NCBI GenBank assembly: GCA_944393045.1
Contig: CALXYT010000001.1
Coordinates: 1-64,000 of the forward strand
Source: an uncultured Succinivibrionaceae bacterium
GTDB lineage: Bacteria; Pseudomonadota; Gammaproteobacteria; Enterobacterales; Succinivibrionaceae
Length of the DNA: 64,000 nucleotides
Reading direction: 5' to 3'
Shown: piece after piece, positions 18,933 to 28,434 of the stretch
Layout of the letters: each line of letters begins with the position of its first letter
Numbering within the stretch: position 1 is the stretch's first letter
Made by a program: the position numbers and the translations under genes
The notes under the pieces: generated by a model
What the model was told of the DNA's origin: nothing
Databases searched by the model: none
The model's input: only the letters and a program-made list of their open reading frames with translations

Positions 18933-19568
18933 ATGGCAAGTTATCAAGACTTAAAAAAGCATGTTGCTAATATGAGCATGCGTGAGCGTATCATGGTTTC
19001 CTTGGTCGGGGTAGTATTATTTTTATTTCCAGGCTTTTTTACTTTTGTGGATGGTAACCAAAGTCAAATTGCTCAATTAGAAAAACAGTTAGAAGCTCAG
19101 CAAGTAGAAGAACAACGTATATTGGGTGAAATCGCTCTTTGGCAAGCTAAGCTTAATGGCAATCCTAATGATGTAATGCGTCAAGAAATTGCAAAGTACA
19201 GTAAAGAGTTATCAGAGATTGATGCGGCTTTAACTAAAGAAACAGTAAACTTAGTTGATGCAAGTTTAATGACTAAAATATTACTTGATGTCTTAAAGGT
19301 TGATAATTCATTAGAGATTTTATCAGTTGAGTCAAAAGAACCTCAGATAGCTTTAAAAAAAGATGATATCAATTTATATCAACATGGCATTGTGATACAA
19401 ATAAAAGGACGTTACCAGGATATTTTACGCCATATGAAGAATGTGGAACAATTACCGTATAGTTTTTATTGGAAGAGCATGGATTATAAAGTTGATGAAT
19501 ATCCATATGCAATTGCAGTTATAGAGCTTTATACCTTAAGTATAAATAAGGATTTTATCCGTGGTTAA
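18933..19568 (+). CDS. mshJ: MSHA biogenesis protein MshJ (PilO-like)
   Basis: 211 residues. One membrane helix (about 22-40, IMVSLVGVVLFLFPGFFTF), a coiled coil (about 43-105) and a C-terminal periplasmic domain, the PilO/GspM-like arrangement expected of MshJ. MSMRERIMV before the helix is typical of this family. It starts 1 nt after the PilN-like gene and overlaps mshK by 8 nt. Confidence 0.85.
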   Translation: MASYQDLKKHVANMSMRERIMVSLVGVVLFLFPGFFTFVDGNQSQIAQLEKQLEAQQVEEQRILGEIALWQAKLNGNPNDVMRQEIAKYSKELSEIDAALTKETVNLVDASLMTKILLDVLKVDNSLEILSVESKEPQIALKKDDINLYQHGIVIQIKGRYQDILRHMKNVEQLPYSFYWKSMDYKVDEYPYAIAVIELYTLSINKDFIRG

Positions 19569-19896
19569 GAGTCTGCTAAAAATACTATTGTATGTTGGAG
19601 TGTTAGTATGTTTGCCTGCTCAAGCAAATAATTATTTAAGAGATCCAACAACGCCACTTATGGGAATGCAAGAAGATGAGGCAAGTAATAGTGATAGATT
19701 TGGCTTATCGTTGCAGGCAGTAATAATAGATGGAAAAAACAATAGAGCCATTATAAACGGTAAAACTTGTTATCAAGGAGAAAAATGTGGTGGCTATATT
19801 TTAACTTCCGTAAATCGCTTAAGTGTGCTTTTATTAAATGAGGAAACTCAGCAAATTATAAATCTACCGTTATATTCTTTTGGGATGAAAAAATGA
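19561..19896 (+). CDS. mshK: MSHA biogenesis protein MshK (PilP-like)
   Basis: 111 residues with a signal peptide (SLLKILLYVGVLVCLPAQA) and a short periplasmic domain starting LRDPTTPL. The DPT/P start followed by LQAVIIDGKNNRAIINGK is typical of MshK and PilP/GspC homology-region folds, which contact the secretin. Cys56 and Cys61 could form a disulfide. It starts at GTG overlapping mshJ and ends in a 4-nt ATGA overlap with mshL. Confidence 0.85.
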   Translation: MVKSLLKILLYVGVLVCLPAQANNYLRDPTTPLMGMQEDEASNSDRFGLSLQAVIIDGKNNRAIINGKTCYQGEKCGGYILTSVNRLSVLLLNEETQQIINLPLYSFGMKK

Positions 19897-21605
19897 TTAA
19901 AATTACAAAAACTACGATTGTTATCCTTATTTCGGCAGTATTAACTTCAGGTTGTGTATATAGTCATCTTGAACCAAAAGAAGTGAAAGAAGAATTACAA
20001 GCAGCTATAGATAATAATGCTCAGTTAGAAATTCCTGAAGATGTGTTAAATGAATTAAATCCTAATAATCCTATGGAGAGTAACTACCAAGTTGCAGGTG
20101 TTAGACGAGTAACGGTTGCAGCTAATAATGTACCTGCTGCCGAATTCTTCGGGCAGGTAATGGCTGAGACTAATACCTCAGTTGTAGTTCATCCTGAGGT
20201 TTCAGGTAATATTTCGTTAAATTTGCAAGATGTAACAGCGCAGGAGATTTTTGATGCGTTATATAAAATGTATGGTTATAGGGTAGACAAGCAAGGAACT
20301 GTTTATTACGTTTACCCAGCAGGTGTTCATACTGAAACTTTGCCAATTAACTATATCTTTTTAAAGCGTATATCAGATACCTCAGTTAATATAACTAATA
20401 ACACCGTATCTAATACCACAAGTGATAGCTCAGATTCTAGTGATTCCTCAGACTCAAGTAGCTTTGATTCTTCATCCGATTCTAGTGGTGAAAGTTCATC
20501 TGGTACTAATGTAAATACTACCTCTGAGAGTGATTTTTGGACGGAACTTCAAAAAACCTTACAAAGTATCATAGGTCAAGGCGAGGGAAGAATGGTAAGC
20601 GTTAATCCTCAAGCTGCCAATGTTACAGTTCGTGGTACTCCTGATGAAATAAGTGCTGTGCGTAATTTTTTAAGTATCACAGAGCAGTCTTTACGCCGTC
20701 AGGTTGTTATTGAGGCGAAAATTCTTGAAGTATCTTTAAATGAGAATTATTCACAAGGAATTGAGTGGAGTAAAATTTTTAATGGTAACAGTGAAGAGAG
20801 CAAGCTTATTTCAACAAATAGTGGCTGGCTTGGTGGTGTTACCGATAGTGTGTATTCTGTTTTAGGTGGCGGTGTTAAATTAGATTTAAGTGATCAAAAG
20901 TATAGTGCCTTAGTTACACTATTAAAAACACAGGGTGATGTATCAACTCTGTCAAGTCCAAGAATTACTGCATTAAATAACCAAAAAGCTGTAATGAAGA
21001 TAGGTAAAGATTCCTATTTCTTAACAGATATCTCAACCGATAGTTCATCAACATCAAGTACAGAAAATAATCTTGTTTCTAGTGATTATGATTTTGAGCC
21101 ATTCTTTAGCGGTGTTGCACTTGATGTTATTCCACAGATTAGTGAGGATGGCAAAGTTATTATGCATATTCATCCTGCGGTAATTGAAGTACAGGAAGAT
21201 AAGAAGGTTGTACGCATTAATGGTCAAGATAGCGAGTTACCATTTGCAAGTTCTGATATAAGAGAAACTGATACCTTAGTAGAGGCTAATAGTGGTGATG
21301 TTATAGTTATCGGTGGTTTAATGCGTCAAGATAAGGGTGAATTAGAATCAAAAGTTCCACTTTTAGGTGATATTCCTTATTTAGGGGAATTATTTACTAA
21401 CAAGGTAAGATATGACAATAAGTCAGAGTTAGTTATTTTACTTAAACCTGTTATTGTCGGTGGTAATACCTGGAATGAGGAGCTTAATAGATCTCTTAAG
21501 TTACTGGAAAAGTGGTATCCAGAAGGGGAGTCTAAACCATCATTTTTTGTAAGTGATTGGGAAGATGATAATACACTAGATAATGATGATGACACTAAAT
21601 TATAA
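19893..21605 (+). CDS. mshL: Secretin MshL, outer-membrane pilus channel
   Basis: 570 residues. The lipoprotein signal has lipobox LTSGC (acylated Cys21). An STN-like domain (about 70-140) is followed by an N1-type domain (about 225-275), and the secretin core (about 275-525) includes VEAKILEVSLNENYSQGIEW, VEANSGDVIVIGGLM and VPLLGDIPYLGELF. These form the multimeric outer-membrane pore for the pilus. A Ser/Asp-rich low-complexity stretch (residues 174-212, DNA about 20412-20528) interrupts the domain before the core. Coupled to mshK by ATGA. Confidence 0.95.
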   Translation: MIKITKTTIVILISAVLTSGCVYSHLEPKEVKEELQAAIDNNAQLEIPEDVLNELNPNNPMESNYQVAGVRRVTVAANNVPAAEFFGQVMAETNTSVVVHPEVSGNISLNLQDVTAQEIFDALYKMYGYRVDKQGTVYYVYPAGVHTETLPINYIFLKRISDTSVNITNNTVSNTTSDSSDSSDSSDSSSFDSSSDSSGESSSGTNVNTTSESDFWTELQKTLQSIIGQGEGRMVSVNPQAANVTVRGTPDEISAVRNFLSITEQSLRRQVVIEAKILEVSLNENYSQGIEWSKIFNGNSEESKLISTNSGWLGGVTDSVYSVLGGGVKLDLSDQKYSALVTLLKTQGDVSTLSSPRITALNNQKAVMKIGKDSYFLTDISTDSSSTSSTENNLVSSDYDFEPFFSGVALDVIPQISEDGKVIMHIHPAVIEVQEDKKVVRINGQDSELPFASSDIRETDTLVEANSGDVIVIGGLMRQDKGELESKVPLLGDIPYLGELFTNKVRYDNKSELVILLKPVIVGGNTWNEELNRSLKLLEKWYPEGESKPSFFVSDWEDDNTLDNDDDTKL

Positions 21606-21616
21606 CAAGGATTGTA

Positions 21617-22555
21617 GTGACTAAAAGTGTTTATAACGAAAAAGGAATATTGAGCTTTTTTGGCTTAAAGGAAGTTCCGTTTAATTTGACTCCCAATGTT
21701 GCTCTTTATTATGGTTTACCTACCCATGAAGAGGCTTTAGTGCTATTAACTAGTGCCTTAGAAAAAGGTGATGGCTTTATTAAGATAACAGGTGAGGTTG
21801 GAACTGGTAAAACTATGGTGTTGCGTAAGTTTATCACGCAACTACCTGATAATTATGAATTAGTTTATCTACCAAATCCTATTCTTAATCCAGGAGAGCT
21901 TAAGATTTCTATTGCTCGAGAATTAGCAATAGATGTGGATAATTGTACTAACTTATCATTAAGTGATGATATAAATCATCGTTTACTTGAGTTAAATAGT
22001 TTAGGTAAAAAAGTTGTACTGGTGATTGATGAGGCGCAGTCAATTCCTAATGATACATTAGAAGCTCTTCGTTTATTAGGTAATTTAGAGACTGAACATC
22101 AGAAAATGATTCATATAGTGCTTTTTGGGCAACCTGAATTAGATGCTAAGTTATCATTAGCAATATTCAGGCAATTACGTCAAAGAATAACTTTTTCCTG
22201 CAAGTTGGCACCGTTAGATTTGGCGCAAACTAGTGCTTATTTAAATTATAGATTACATGCTGCAGGTTATAGAGGAGCTGATCTATTTTTAAAAAAGCAA
22301 GCAAAGATGATTTATAAATATACTAAAGGGATTCCTCGACTAATAAATGTGGTAGCTTCAAAATGTTTAATGCTTGCTTATGCCCAGGAAAGTTATCAGA
22401 TAACTACTGTGCAAGTAAAGCTTGCCATAGCAGATACTGAGCAAAATGTAATGGTTGAACATAATGGACAGCGATTAGTTACGGTAATATTAATTATAGC
22501 AATAATGGCAATGTTAGCACTTGCTTATGTCCTTCTTTTTATGGAGAGTGTTTAA
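21617..22555 (+). CDS. mshM: MSHA biogenesis ATPase MshM (ExeA/GspA-like)
   Basis: 312 residues, AAA+ ATPase. The N-terminal FFGLKEVPFNLTPN is typical of ExeA-type proteins. Walker A GEVGTGKT (59-66), Walker B VVLVIDEAQ, sensor region LFGQPELD. One membrane helix lies near the C-terminus (about 285-308). ExeA-type ATPases help secretin assembly through the peptidoglycan. It starts at GTG 21617 with AAGGA upstream and ends in a TAATG overlap with mshN. Confidence 0.9.
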   Translation: MTKSVYNEKGILSFFGLKEVPFNLTPNVALYYGLPTHEEALVLLTSALEKGDGFIKITGEVGTGKTMVLRKFITQLPDNYELVYLPNPILNPGELKISIARELAIDVDNCTNLSLSDDINHRLLELNSLGKKVVLVIDEAQSIPNDTLEALRLLGNLETEHQKMIHIVLFGQPELDAKLSLAIFRQLRQRITFSCKLAPLDLAQTSAYLNYRLHAAGYRGADLFLKKQAKMIYKYTKGIPRLINVVASKCLMLAYAQESYQITTVQVKLAIADTEQNVMVEHNGQRLVTVILIIAIMAMLALAYVLLFMESV

Positions 22556-23742
22556 TGAGTGTAATAAATAAATTACTTTCTGAGATGGATAAACGAGAAA
22601 GTGTAGAACATGGTAAGTATGTACCACCAGTAAAGAAGAGTAGGCTAAATTTAATTTTAGGGATTTTAGTTGCTGTTATTGCTTTATTAGTGGTAATGAT
22701 TACTGTTTATAAATACCAAGATTTAGAGCAACAGGTTAAGGCAAAGTTATTAGTAGCACAGGAGATTGCTCAGCAAAAACAAGAAAAGCAAGCTCCAAGA
22801 ACACAAGAAAATACTCTAAGTAATAAAGCTCAGCCTTTAAATGAAGAGCTTGCTACTACGAATACTAATATCAAAGAAGATAACAACACCTCAGTAAAGG
22901 AAGAAATAAATAATAAGGTAAATGAGGGGGAGGAGCCTTTAACAAAAAGTGCTAGCGCTAAAGAACCTCAGATTATTTCGTTGGTCAATAGTAATAGTGC
23001 AAGAGCTATTAAAGAAGATGCAAGTGATAAGCAAAAGTTAGAAAGCACTAATAAGGTAGAAGAAATAGTTTTTGATAATTCAGCTAATATTGAGTATTTA
23101 CCAGTAGAAGATTTTACTCAAGAAAAGGCTAAATCAATGAAGATCTCATCTTCAAAACTAACTTTAGCGCAAGAGCTTGCTATTTATCATAAAGACGTTA
23201 ATGCTGCTATTGCACAAGGAAATAAGAAAGGAGCAGTTGCTAGTTTAAAATCCATTTTATCCCGAAAACCTTCTGATATTAAAGCAAGAGAGAGGTTAGC
23301 TTCGATATATTATGGTGAAGGTAATATTGTTGAAGTTGCTAAGGTGTTAAATAAAGGTATTGAATTAACCCCGCATCATTATGATTACCGTTTATATTTA
23401 GCGCGAGCTTATGCTAGCGCTTCGCAAAATGAGTTAGCTATTAAAGTTTTAAGGCAAGCTAATCCTCCAATAAATGGCAACGTGGATTATTATGCTACTT
23501 TAGCTACCCTTGCACGTAATAGTGGTGATTTTGCAAGTGCTGAATATGCTTATCAAAAACTTAGTACGCTAAAAACTAGTGAAGGCAGGTGGTACATGGG
23601 ATTAGGGATTGTACTAGAGCAACAAAAGAAAAAGGATAAGGCCTTAGCTGCATATAAGAAGGCATTAGGTTTATATTTAAGTTCCTCTTCTAGTAAATTT
23701 GTAAAACAAAGAATAAAAGTGTTAGGGTCGAGCGATGAGTGA
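22555..23742 (+). CDS. mshN: MSHA biogenesis protein MshN, TPR protein
   Basis: 395 residues. A short cytoplasmic start MSVINKLLSEMDKRES, one helix (about 33-51), a long charged low-complexity linker (about 58-190) and C-terminal tetratricopeptide repeats (about 205-380). The opening resembles GspB/ExeB-type proteins, partners of the preceding ATPase. It overlaps mshE by 8 nt. Confidence 0.85.
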   Translation: MSVINKLLSEMDKRESVEHGKYVPPVKKSRLNLILGILVAVIALLVVMITVYKYQDLEQQVKAKLLVAQEIAQQKQEKQAPRTQENTLSNKAQPLNEELATTNTNIKEDNNTSVKEEINNKVNEGEEPLTKSASAKEPQIISLVNSNSARAIKEDASDKQKLESTNKVEEIVFDNSANIEYLPVEDFTQEKAKSMKISSSKLTLAQELAIYHKDVNAAIAQGNKKGAVASLKSILSRKPSDIKARERLASIYYGEGNIVEVAKVLNKGIELTPHHYDYRLYLARAYASASQNELAIKVLRQANPPINGNVDYYATLATLARNSGDFASAEYAYQKLSTLKTSEGRWYMGLGIVLEQQKKKDKALAAYKKALGLYLSSSSSKFVKQRIKVLGSSDE

Positions 23743-25486
23743 GAATAAAAAAAGACTAAGAATAGGTGACGTACTTGTTCAGTCTGGCATTATAACAGCG
23801 ACCGATGTTGAGAAGGCTTTAGATTATTCTAAGCAGACTAATACTAAGTTAGGTCAGGCAATTGTAGCATTAGGCTTAGCTACTGAAGGTGATATTTGTG
23901 AGGCTTTAGGTAAGCAGCTTTCAATGCCGGTGTATACTGATTTATCGGTGCTAAAAATCGATCTTAATGTAGTGCAGCGTTTAAGTGAAAATTTTGCTCG
24001 TCAAAAAAGAGCTTTAGCTATTGATCAATCAATAAATTCCGATACAGGAGCCACAGTTTATACTGTTGTTATAGCTGATCCTTTAGATTATCCAACACGC
24101 GATGAGATTACCGATAAGTTTTACCCGTCTGAGGTAAGATTTGTGATTGCTCCTGAGTCGGAAATCGTTCGTAGTTTATCGCAATTTTACCGTAATACTG
24201 AGGCTATTGCTAAGTATGCTAATCAGTTGCAAACGGAAGTAGTAAATTCAGCCTTTGATATGTCATCAGACTTATTAGGGGTAGATGATGCCACCTCGGA
24301 TGCGGCGGTAGTAAATTTATTACGTACGGTATTTGAAGATGCTATAAATTTTAATGCCTCTGATATTCATATTGAACCTGATGAAAACGTATTACGTATC
24401 AGGCAACGTATTGATGGTAATTTAACGGAGCAAATTTTAAATAATGTTGAAATTGCCCCAGCGATTGCTTTACGTTTAAAGCTTATGTCAGGTCTTGATA
24501 TTTCAGAGAAAAGACTGCCTCAAGATGGTAGATTTCCAGTTACAATCTCAGGGAAAAATATTGATGTGCGTTTATCAACATTGCCTACGCAATATGGTGA
24601 ATCGATAGTAATGCGTTTATTAAACCAGTCTAATGGTTTATTAACGTTAGAAAGCACAGGGATGCCTGATGCTTTATTAGCAAAATTTCGTCAAGAACTT
24701 AATCAACCTCATGGTATGATTTTAGTAACAGGACCAACTGGTTCTGGTAAGACTACTACTCTTTATGGGGCAATTAATGAGTTAAATCAGCCACAAGTAA
24801 AGATTATTACCGTTGAGGATCCGGTGGAATATCGCTTGCCAAGAGTTACACAAGTGCAAGTAAACCCTAAAATTGGGTTGGATTTTGCTGGGGTGTTACG
24901 TTCTACTTTGCGTCAAGACCCTGATATTTTGCTGGTGGGCGAAATGCGTGATAAGGAAACCTGTGAAATAGGTTTAAGAGGTTCGATGACAGGTCACTTA
25001 GTATTGTCTACTTTACATACTAATGATGCAATTTCCAGTACTTTAAGACTTATGGATATGGGGGCACCTGGCTATTTAGTTGCAGGATCGTTAAAAGCTG
25101 TACTTGCGCAGCGTCTTGTTAGACGTATATGTCCAAAGTGTGGGGCAGTGGTAAAACCAACGGAAGATGAGGTTATGTACTTAAAGTATGCTTTAGGATT
25201 ATCTGAAGAGGAAATCTTATCGCATGAGTATAAATTAGGTAATAAAGGTAAAGGGTGTCAGTATTGTAATTACACAGGCTATAAGGGACGAGTTGGTGTC
25301 TTTGAACTTTTAGTGTTAAACCAAAAGATGATGGATGCACTTAGAAGAGAGGATCATGAGCTTTTTGCTAGGTTAGCACGAGAAGATCCTGATTATAAAC
25401 CATTAGCCTATATGGGGTATCAATTTGCGACAAGAGGCATTACTTCTATTTCTGAGGTAATGAAGGTAGCGGAGATTGTTAAATAA
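23735..25486 (+). CDS. mshE: Pilus extension ATPase MshE with c-di-GMP-binding N-domain
   Basis: 583 residues. Powers pilus polymerisation at the inner membrane. The N-terminus has two MshEN motifs: RIGDVLVQSGIITATDVEKA (about residues 8-27) and KLGQAIVALGLATEGDICEA (about 37-56); in V. cholerae and P. aeruginosa homologues these bind c-di-GMP. The catalytic part has Walker A GPTGSGKTT (333-341), the Asp box VEDPVEYRL, Walker B LVGEMRDKET, a His box, and the zinc-binding CPKC...CQYC. The next gene begins at its stop codon. Confidence 0.97.
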   Translation: MSENKKRLRIGDVLVQSGIITATDVEKALDYSKQTNTKLGQAIVALGLATEGDICEALGKQLSMPVYTDLSVLKIDLNVVQRLSENFARQKRALAIDQSINSDTGATVYTVVIADPLDYPTRDEITDKFYPSEVRFVIAPESEIVRSLSQFYRNTEAIAKYANQLQTEVVNSAFDMSSDLLGVDDATSDAAVVNLLRTVFEDAINFNASDIHIEPDENVLRIRQRIDGNLTEQILNNVEIAPAIALRLKLMSGLDISEKRLPQDGRFPVTISGKNIDVRLSTLPTQYGESIVMRLLNQSNGLLTLESTGMPDALLAKFRQELNQPHGMILVTGPTGSGKTTTLYGAINELNQPQVKIITVEDPVEYRLPRVTQVQVNPKIGLDFAGVLRSTLRQDPDILLVGEMRDKETCEIGLRGSMTGHLVLSTLHTNDAISSTLRLMDMGAPGYLVAGSLKAVLAQRLVRRICPKCGAVVKPTEDEVMYLKYALGLSEEEILSHEYKLGNKGKGCQYCNYTGYKGRVGVFELLVLNQKMMDALRREDHELFARLAREDPDYKPLAYMGYQFATRGITSISEVMKVAEIVK

Positions 25487-26712
25487 TGGCAATGTATAAG
25501 TATAGAGCAAAGATCTCATCTGGTGCATATAAAACTGGTAAAGTTGAAGCAGAGAACTCCATAGATGCCATAGATGAGGTTCGTCGCTTAGGATTTGTTC
25601 CACTTGAGGTTAAGGAGTTATCCTCTCTTAACATTGCTGCTTCTATTGATTTTAAAGAGTTATTGCATGGTAGGGTTGGTCTTGCGCAACTAATAATGAT
25701 GTGTAGACAAATGTATTCTTTATCAAAAGCAGGTGTGCCAATAGTAAATGCTATTAATGGTTTATCAGAATCAACAGATCATTATGGTCTGCAAAAATCA
25801 TTAAAGAAATTAAACCGTGATTTAGTTGGTGGTAAATCATTGCATATTTCTATGCAAGAGCAACCCAAAATCTACAATAATTTATTTGTGGCGCTAATAA
25901 AAGTAGGTGAAAATACTGGTAAATTAGAAGAGGCTTTTGCGCAATTAGCCGAATACTTTACGTTAGAGTATGAAACTAGAAAAAGAATAACAGCAGCTAT
26001 GAGATACCCAATTTTAGTTATTGTATTTATTGCAGTAGCTTTAATGGTATTAAATATCTTTGTAATTCCTGTGTTTAGTTCGATGTTTGCAAAATTTGGG
26101 GTGGAATTACCGTTAACTACCAGAATCTTAATTGGTACTTCTAATTTCTTTGTTAATTATTGGATGTATATCTTAGCTGTGATTTTAGCATTACCAATTG
26201 CTATTAAATTTATGCTAACACGACCAAAGGGAAAATATTTCTTTGACCGTTATAAATTAAAGATTCCGATTGTTGGGAGTATTATAAAACGCTCCTTATT
26301 AGGGCGTTTTTGTCGTAGTTTTGCGTTAATGTTAAGAGCAGGTGTACCACTAAATTTAGCATTAACTTTAGTAGCTGAGGCTATTGATAATTCGTACTTA
26401 GAAGGCGCTGTGCTTGATATGCGTCATCAAATAGAACAAGGTAATGCCTTATCTATTGTAGCTACACAAAGTAAGATATTTTCACCATTAGTACTTCAGA
26501 TGTTCGCAGTTGGTGATGAGACTGGTAGAGTTGATGATTTGCTCATTGAAGCTGCTGAGTATTATGAAAGAGAAGTTGATTACGATCTTAAGTCCCTAAC
26601 AGCTAAAATTGAGCCAATACTTCTGGTAATTGTTGCTTTAATGGTTGGTGTTTTAGCTTTAGGTATATTTACACCTATGTGGGATATGTATGGAGCAATG
26701 CAAGGGAAGTAG
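25486..26712 (+). CDS. mshG: Pilus inner-membrane platform protein MshG
   Basis: 408 residues, GspF/PilC family. Two homologous helical cytoplasmic domains (about 65-190 and 270-370) are each followed by membrane helices (about 170-195, 220-240, 378-400). The family pattern VGENTGKLEEAFAQLAEYF and its repeat VGDETGRVDDLLIEAAEYYE are clear. Starts within the mshE stop (TAATG); its TAG overlaps the mshF GTG by one base. Confidence 0.93.
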   Translation: MAMYKYRAKISSGAYKTGKVEAENSIDAIDEVRRLGFVPLEVKELSSLNIAASIDFKELLHGRVGLAQLIMMCRQMYSLSKAGVPIVNAINGLSESTDHYGLQKSLKKLNRDLVGGKSLHISMQEQPKIYNNLFVALIKVGENTGKLEEAFAQLAEYFTLEYETRKRITAAMRYPILVIVFIAVALMVLNIFVIPVFSSMFAKFGVELPLTTRILIGTSNFFVNYWMYILAVILALPIAIKFMLTRPKGKYFFDRYKLKIPIVGSIIKRSLLGRFCRSFALMLRAGVPLNLALTLVAEAIDNSYLEGAVLDMRHQIEQGNALSIVATQSKIFSPLVLQMFAVGDETGRVDDLLIEAAEYYEREVDYDLKSLTAKIEPILLVIVALMVGVLALGIFTPMWDMYGAMQGK

Positions 26713-27230
26713 TGAACGAAGAAGAAGCAAATGAAAAACTAAAATCGTTATATCGGTTTGTAGTTGTATTTATTGTAATAGTTCTAATAGCAGTAGGGTG
26801 CATTAAATTTTTAGTGGAACCTCAAAGTGATAGAACATTAAATTTAGCCATGAATAATTTAGCAACAAATCTTAGTCAAAGATCGATGCTTATTCATAAT
26901 TTATGGCTAACTGATACTTCACGTACGCAAGATTTTCATTTACCTTCATGGGTTAAACTTTACCAAGATGTAAGATATGACAAGATAGGTTTTAATCCAA
27001 AAGAGTTAGTTTTTGTGATGTCTAAAACTGGCTGGCCAAAAGATGTTAAAGGAATAAATAGAGATAATTCTTGTGAAAGGTTATGGGTAGGACTATTAGG
27101 TAAAGATATTAAGTTATTTATTGAGGAGGTTAAAGTTATTGCTCATCCGGAGGACAACTCATGTACTTATCACACGAGGGTAACGAGTTTTAAATATAAT
27201 TTTATGACAGGTGAGGTTAGTTATCTATAA
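26712..27230 (+). CDS. mshF: MSHA biogenesis protein MshF
   Basis: 172 residues from GTG 26712. An earlier in-frame ATG at 26679 lies inside mshG and would add 11 residues; I prefer the GTG because AAGGGAAG sits just before it and TAGTG coupling with mshG is natural. One membrane helix (about 15-35, FVVVFIVIVLIAVGCIKF), then a periplasmic domain with WLTDTSRTQDFHLPSW. Assigned by position between mshG and mshB and by its prepilin-like helix-plus-domain shape without a prepilin cleavage site. Confidence 0.75.
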   Translation: MNEEEANEKLKSLYRFVVVFIVIVLIAVGCIKFLVEPQSDRTLNLAMNNLATNLSQRSMLIHNLWLTDTSRTQDFHLPSWVKLYQDVRYDKIGFNPKELVFVMSKTGWPKDVKGINRDNSCERLWVGLLGKDIKLFIEEVKVIAHPEDNSCTYHTRVTSFKYNFMTGEVSYL

Positions 27231-27271
27231 ATTATAATGTTAAAAAAGCTAATATATTAGAGGACATATAA

Positions 27272-27970
27272 ATGAGAAGAGTGCATGGACGTCAAGGTTT
27301 TACCCTTGTTGAACTAATTATAGTAATAGTAATTCTTGGTATTTTAGCAGCTACTGCATTACCACGTTTTTTAGATGTAACTGAAGAAGCTAAAAAAGCT
27401 AGTGTTGAAGGCGTTACAGGGAATTTTGCGACTGGTATCTTATTAGTAAGAGCTCAGTGGGAAGCTAAGGCAAGATCTAAAATCAATCAAGTAAATACTA
27501 CAGTTTATGATGGTACAAGATTTGTGCTTACCACTCCTACTCAGACTATGGTAGATAATGGTGTTATGAGTGCAGGTTATCCATTTGATGCACTTGCTAG
27601 TGCAACAGATGAAATTGGTGGTGATTATCTTACCAGAGCATCTAGTACAGCTTTATCAAGTAGTGATGTTGTGGGGAATGATATGTGTACTAATGTATGG
27701 AATAAAATGTTACAAAACCCACCAAAAATAACCTCAAATATTGGTATTACCAATAGCAGTGAATATAAGTACTTTGCAAAATATTATCATTTAGATCGTA
27801 ATGGTTCTAGTTATGGTGCTTGTCGTTATTATTTAATAATTTCGTTAATGAAAGATAACAATGGTAATTATGCTGAACCTGATGTTTCAGATTATGATAA
27901 GTATATGAGTTTTACTTATATTCCTGCTTTAGGTGTAGTTGAGCCATATATCAATCTTAACGAGGATTAA
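27272..27970 (+). CDS. mshB: MSHA type IV prepilin MshB
   Basis: 232 residues. A nine-residue basic leader is cleaved between Gly9 and Phe10, giving FTLVELIIVIVILGILAATA with Glu5 of the mature form. The following VEGVTGNFATGILLVRAQWE is what I know from MshB rather than MshA. In Vibrio and Shewanella mshA, the major subunit, follows mshB; here mshC starts 6 nt later, so this is the only large pilin in the locus and may serve as the main subunit. Two C-terminal Cys (NDMCTN, GACRYY) could form the pilin D-loop. It lies 41 nt after mshF with AGAGGACATATAA before the ATG. Confidence 0.85.
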   Translation: MRRVHGRQGFTLVELIIVIVILGILAATALPRFLDVTEEAKKASVEGVTGNFATGILLVRAQWEAKARSKINQVNTTVYDGTRFVLTTPTQTMVDNGVMSAGYPFDALASATDEIGGDYLTRASSTALSSSDVVGNDMCTNVWNKMLQNPPKITSNIGITNSSEYKYFAKYYHLDRNGSSYGACRYYLIISLMKDNNGNYAEPDVSDYDKYMSFTYIPALGVVEPYINLNED

Positions 27971-27975
27971 GATAC

Positions 27976-28434
27976 ATGTATTTGAAAAGAATGACTAGAG
28001 GATTTTCTTTAATAGAGTTAGTGTCTGTTATGCTGATAGTTGGTATTTTATCAGTATATGCAGTAGCTAAGCTTGAGCCAGATTCTACTAGTCATTTTCA
28101 GTACTGTAGAGAAGTTGCAACAGCATTAAAAAGAGTTCAAAACATTAATATGAATCAAGGAATAGATATTAATGTTTTTTTTAAAAGTTTTAATGAAAAT
28201 GGCTCCGGTATTATGGGCTTATGCTATAAAGATGAGTGCTCTAATAATGAGAAGCTCTTTGATAAAGCAATCCTTGATGGAACAACAATAACGGAGCAAG
28301 TTTTTAGGTTTAATGAATATGGTAAACCTGTTGCTACCAATGATAATTTATTAGATAAGGTAACTTTAACAATTGGTAGTATCAATACCTGTCAGATTGA
28401 TATTTCAGATGAGGGGGTTATATCATGGCAATAA
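27976..28434 (+). CDS. mshC: MSHA minor prepilin MshC
   Basis: 152 residues. Leader of nine residues, cleavage Gly9/Phe10 in RGFSLIELVSVMLIVGILSV. A short globular part has Cys in CYKDECSN and near the C-terminus. It is thought to be a minor pilin at the pilus tip complex. Starts 6 nt after mshB and overlaps mshD by 10 nt. Confidence 0.85.
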   Translation: MYLKRMTRGFSLIELVSVMLIVGILSVYAVAKLEPDSTSHFQYCREVATALKRVQNINMNQGIDINVFFKSFNENGSGIMGLCYKDECSNNEKLFDKAILDGTTITEQVFRFNEYGKPVATNDNLLDKVTLTIGSINTCQIDISDEGVISWQ

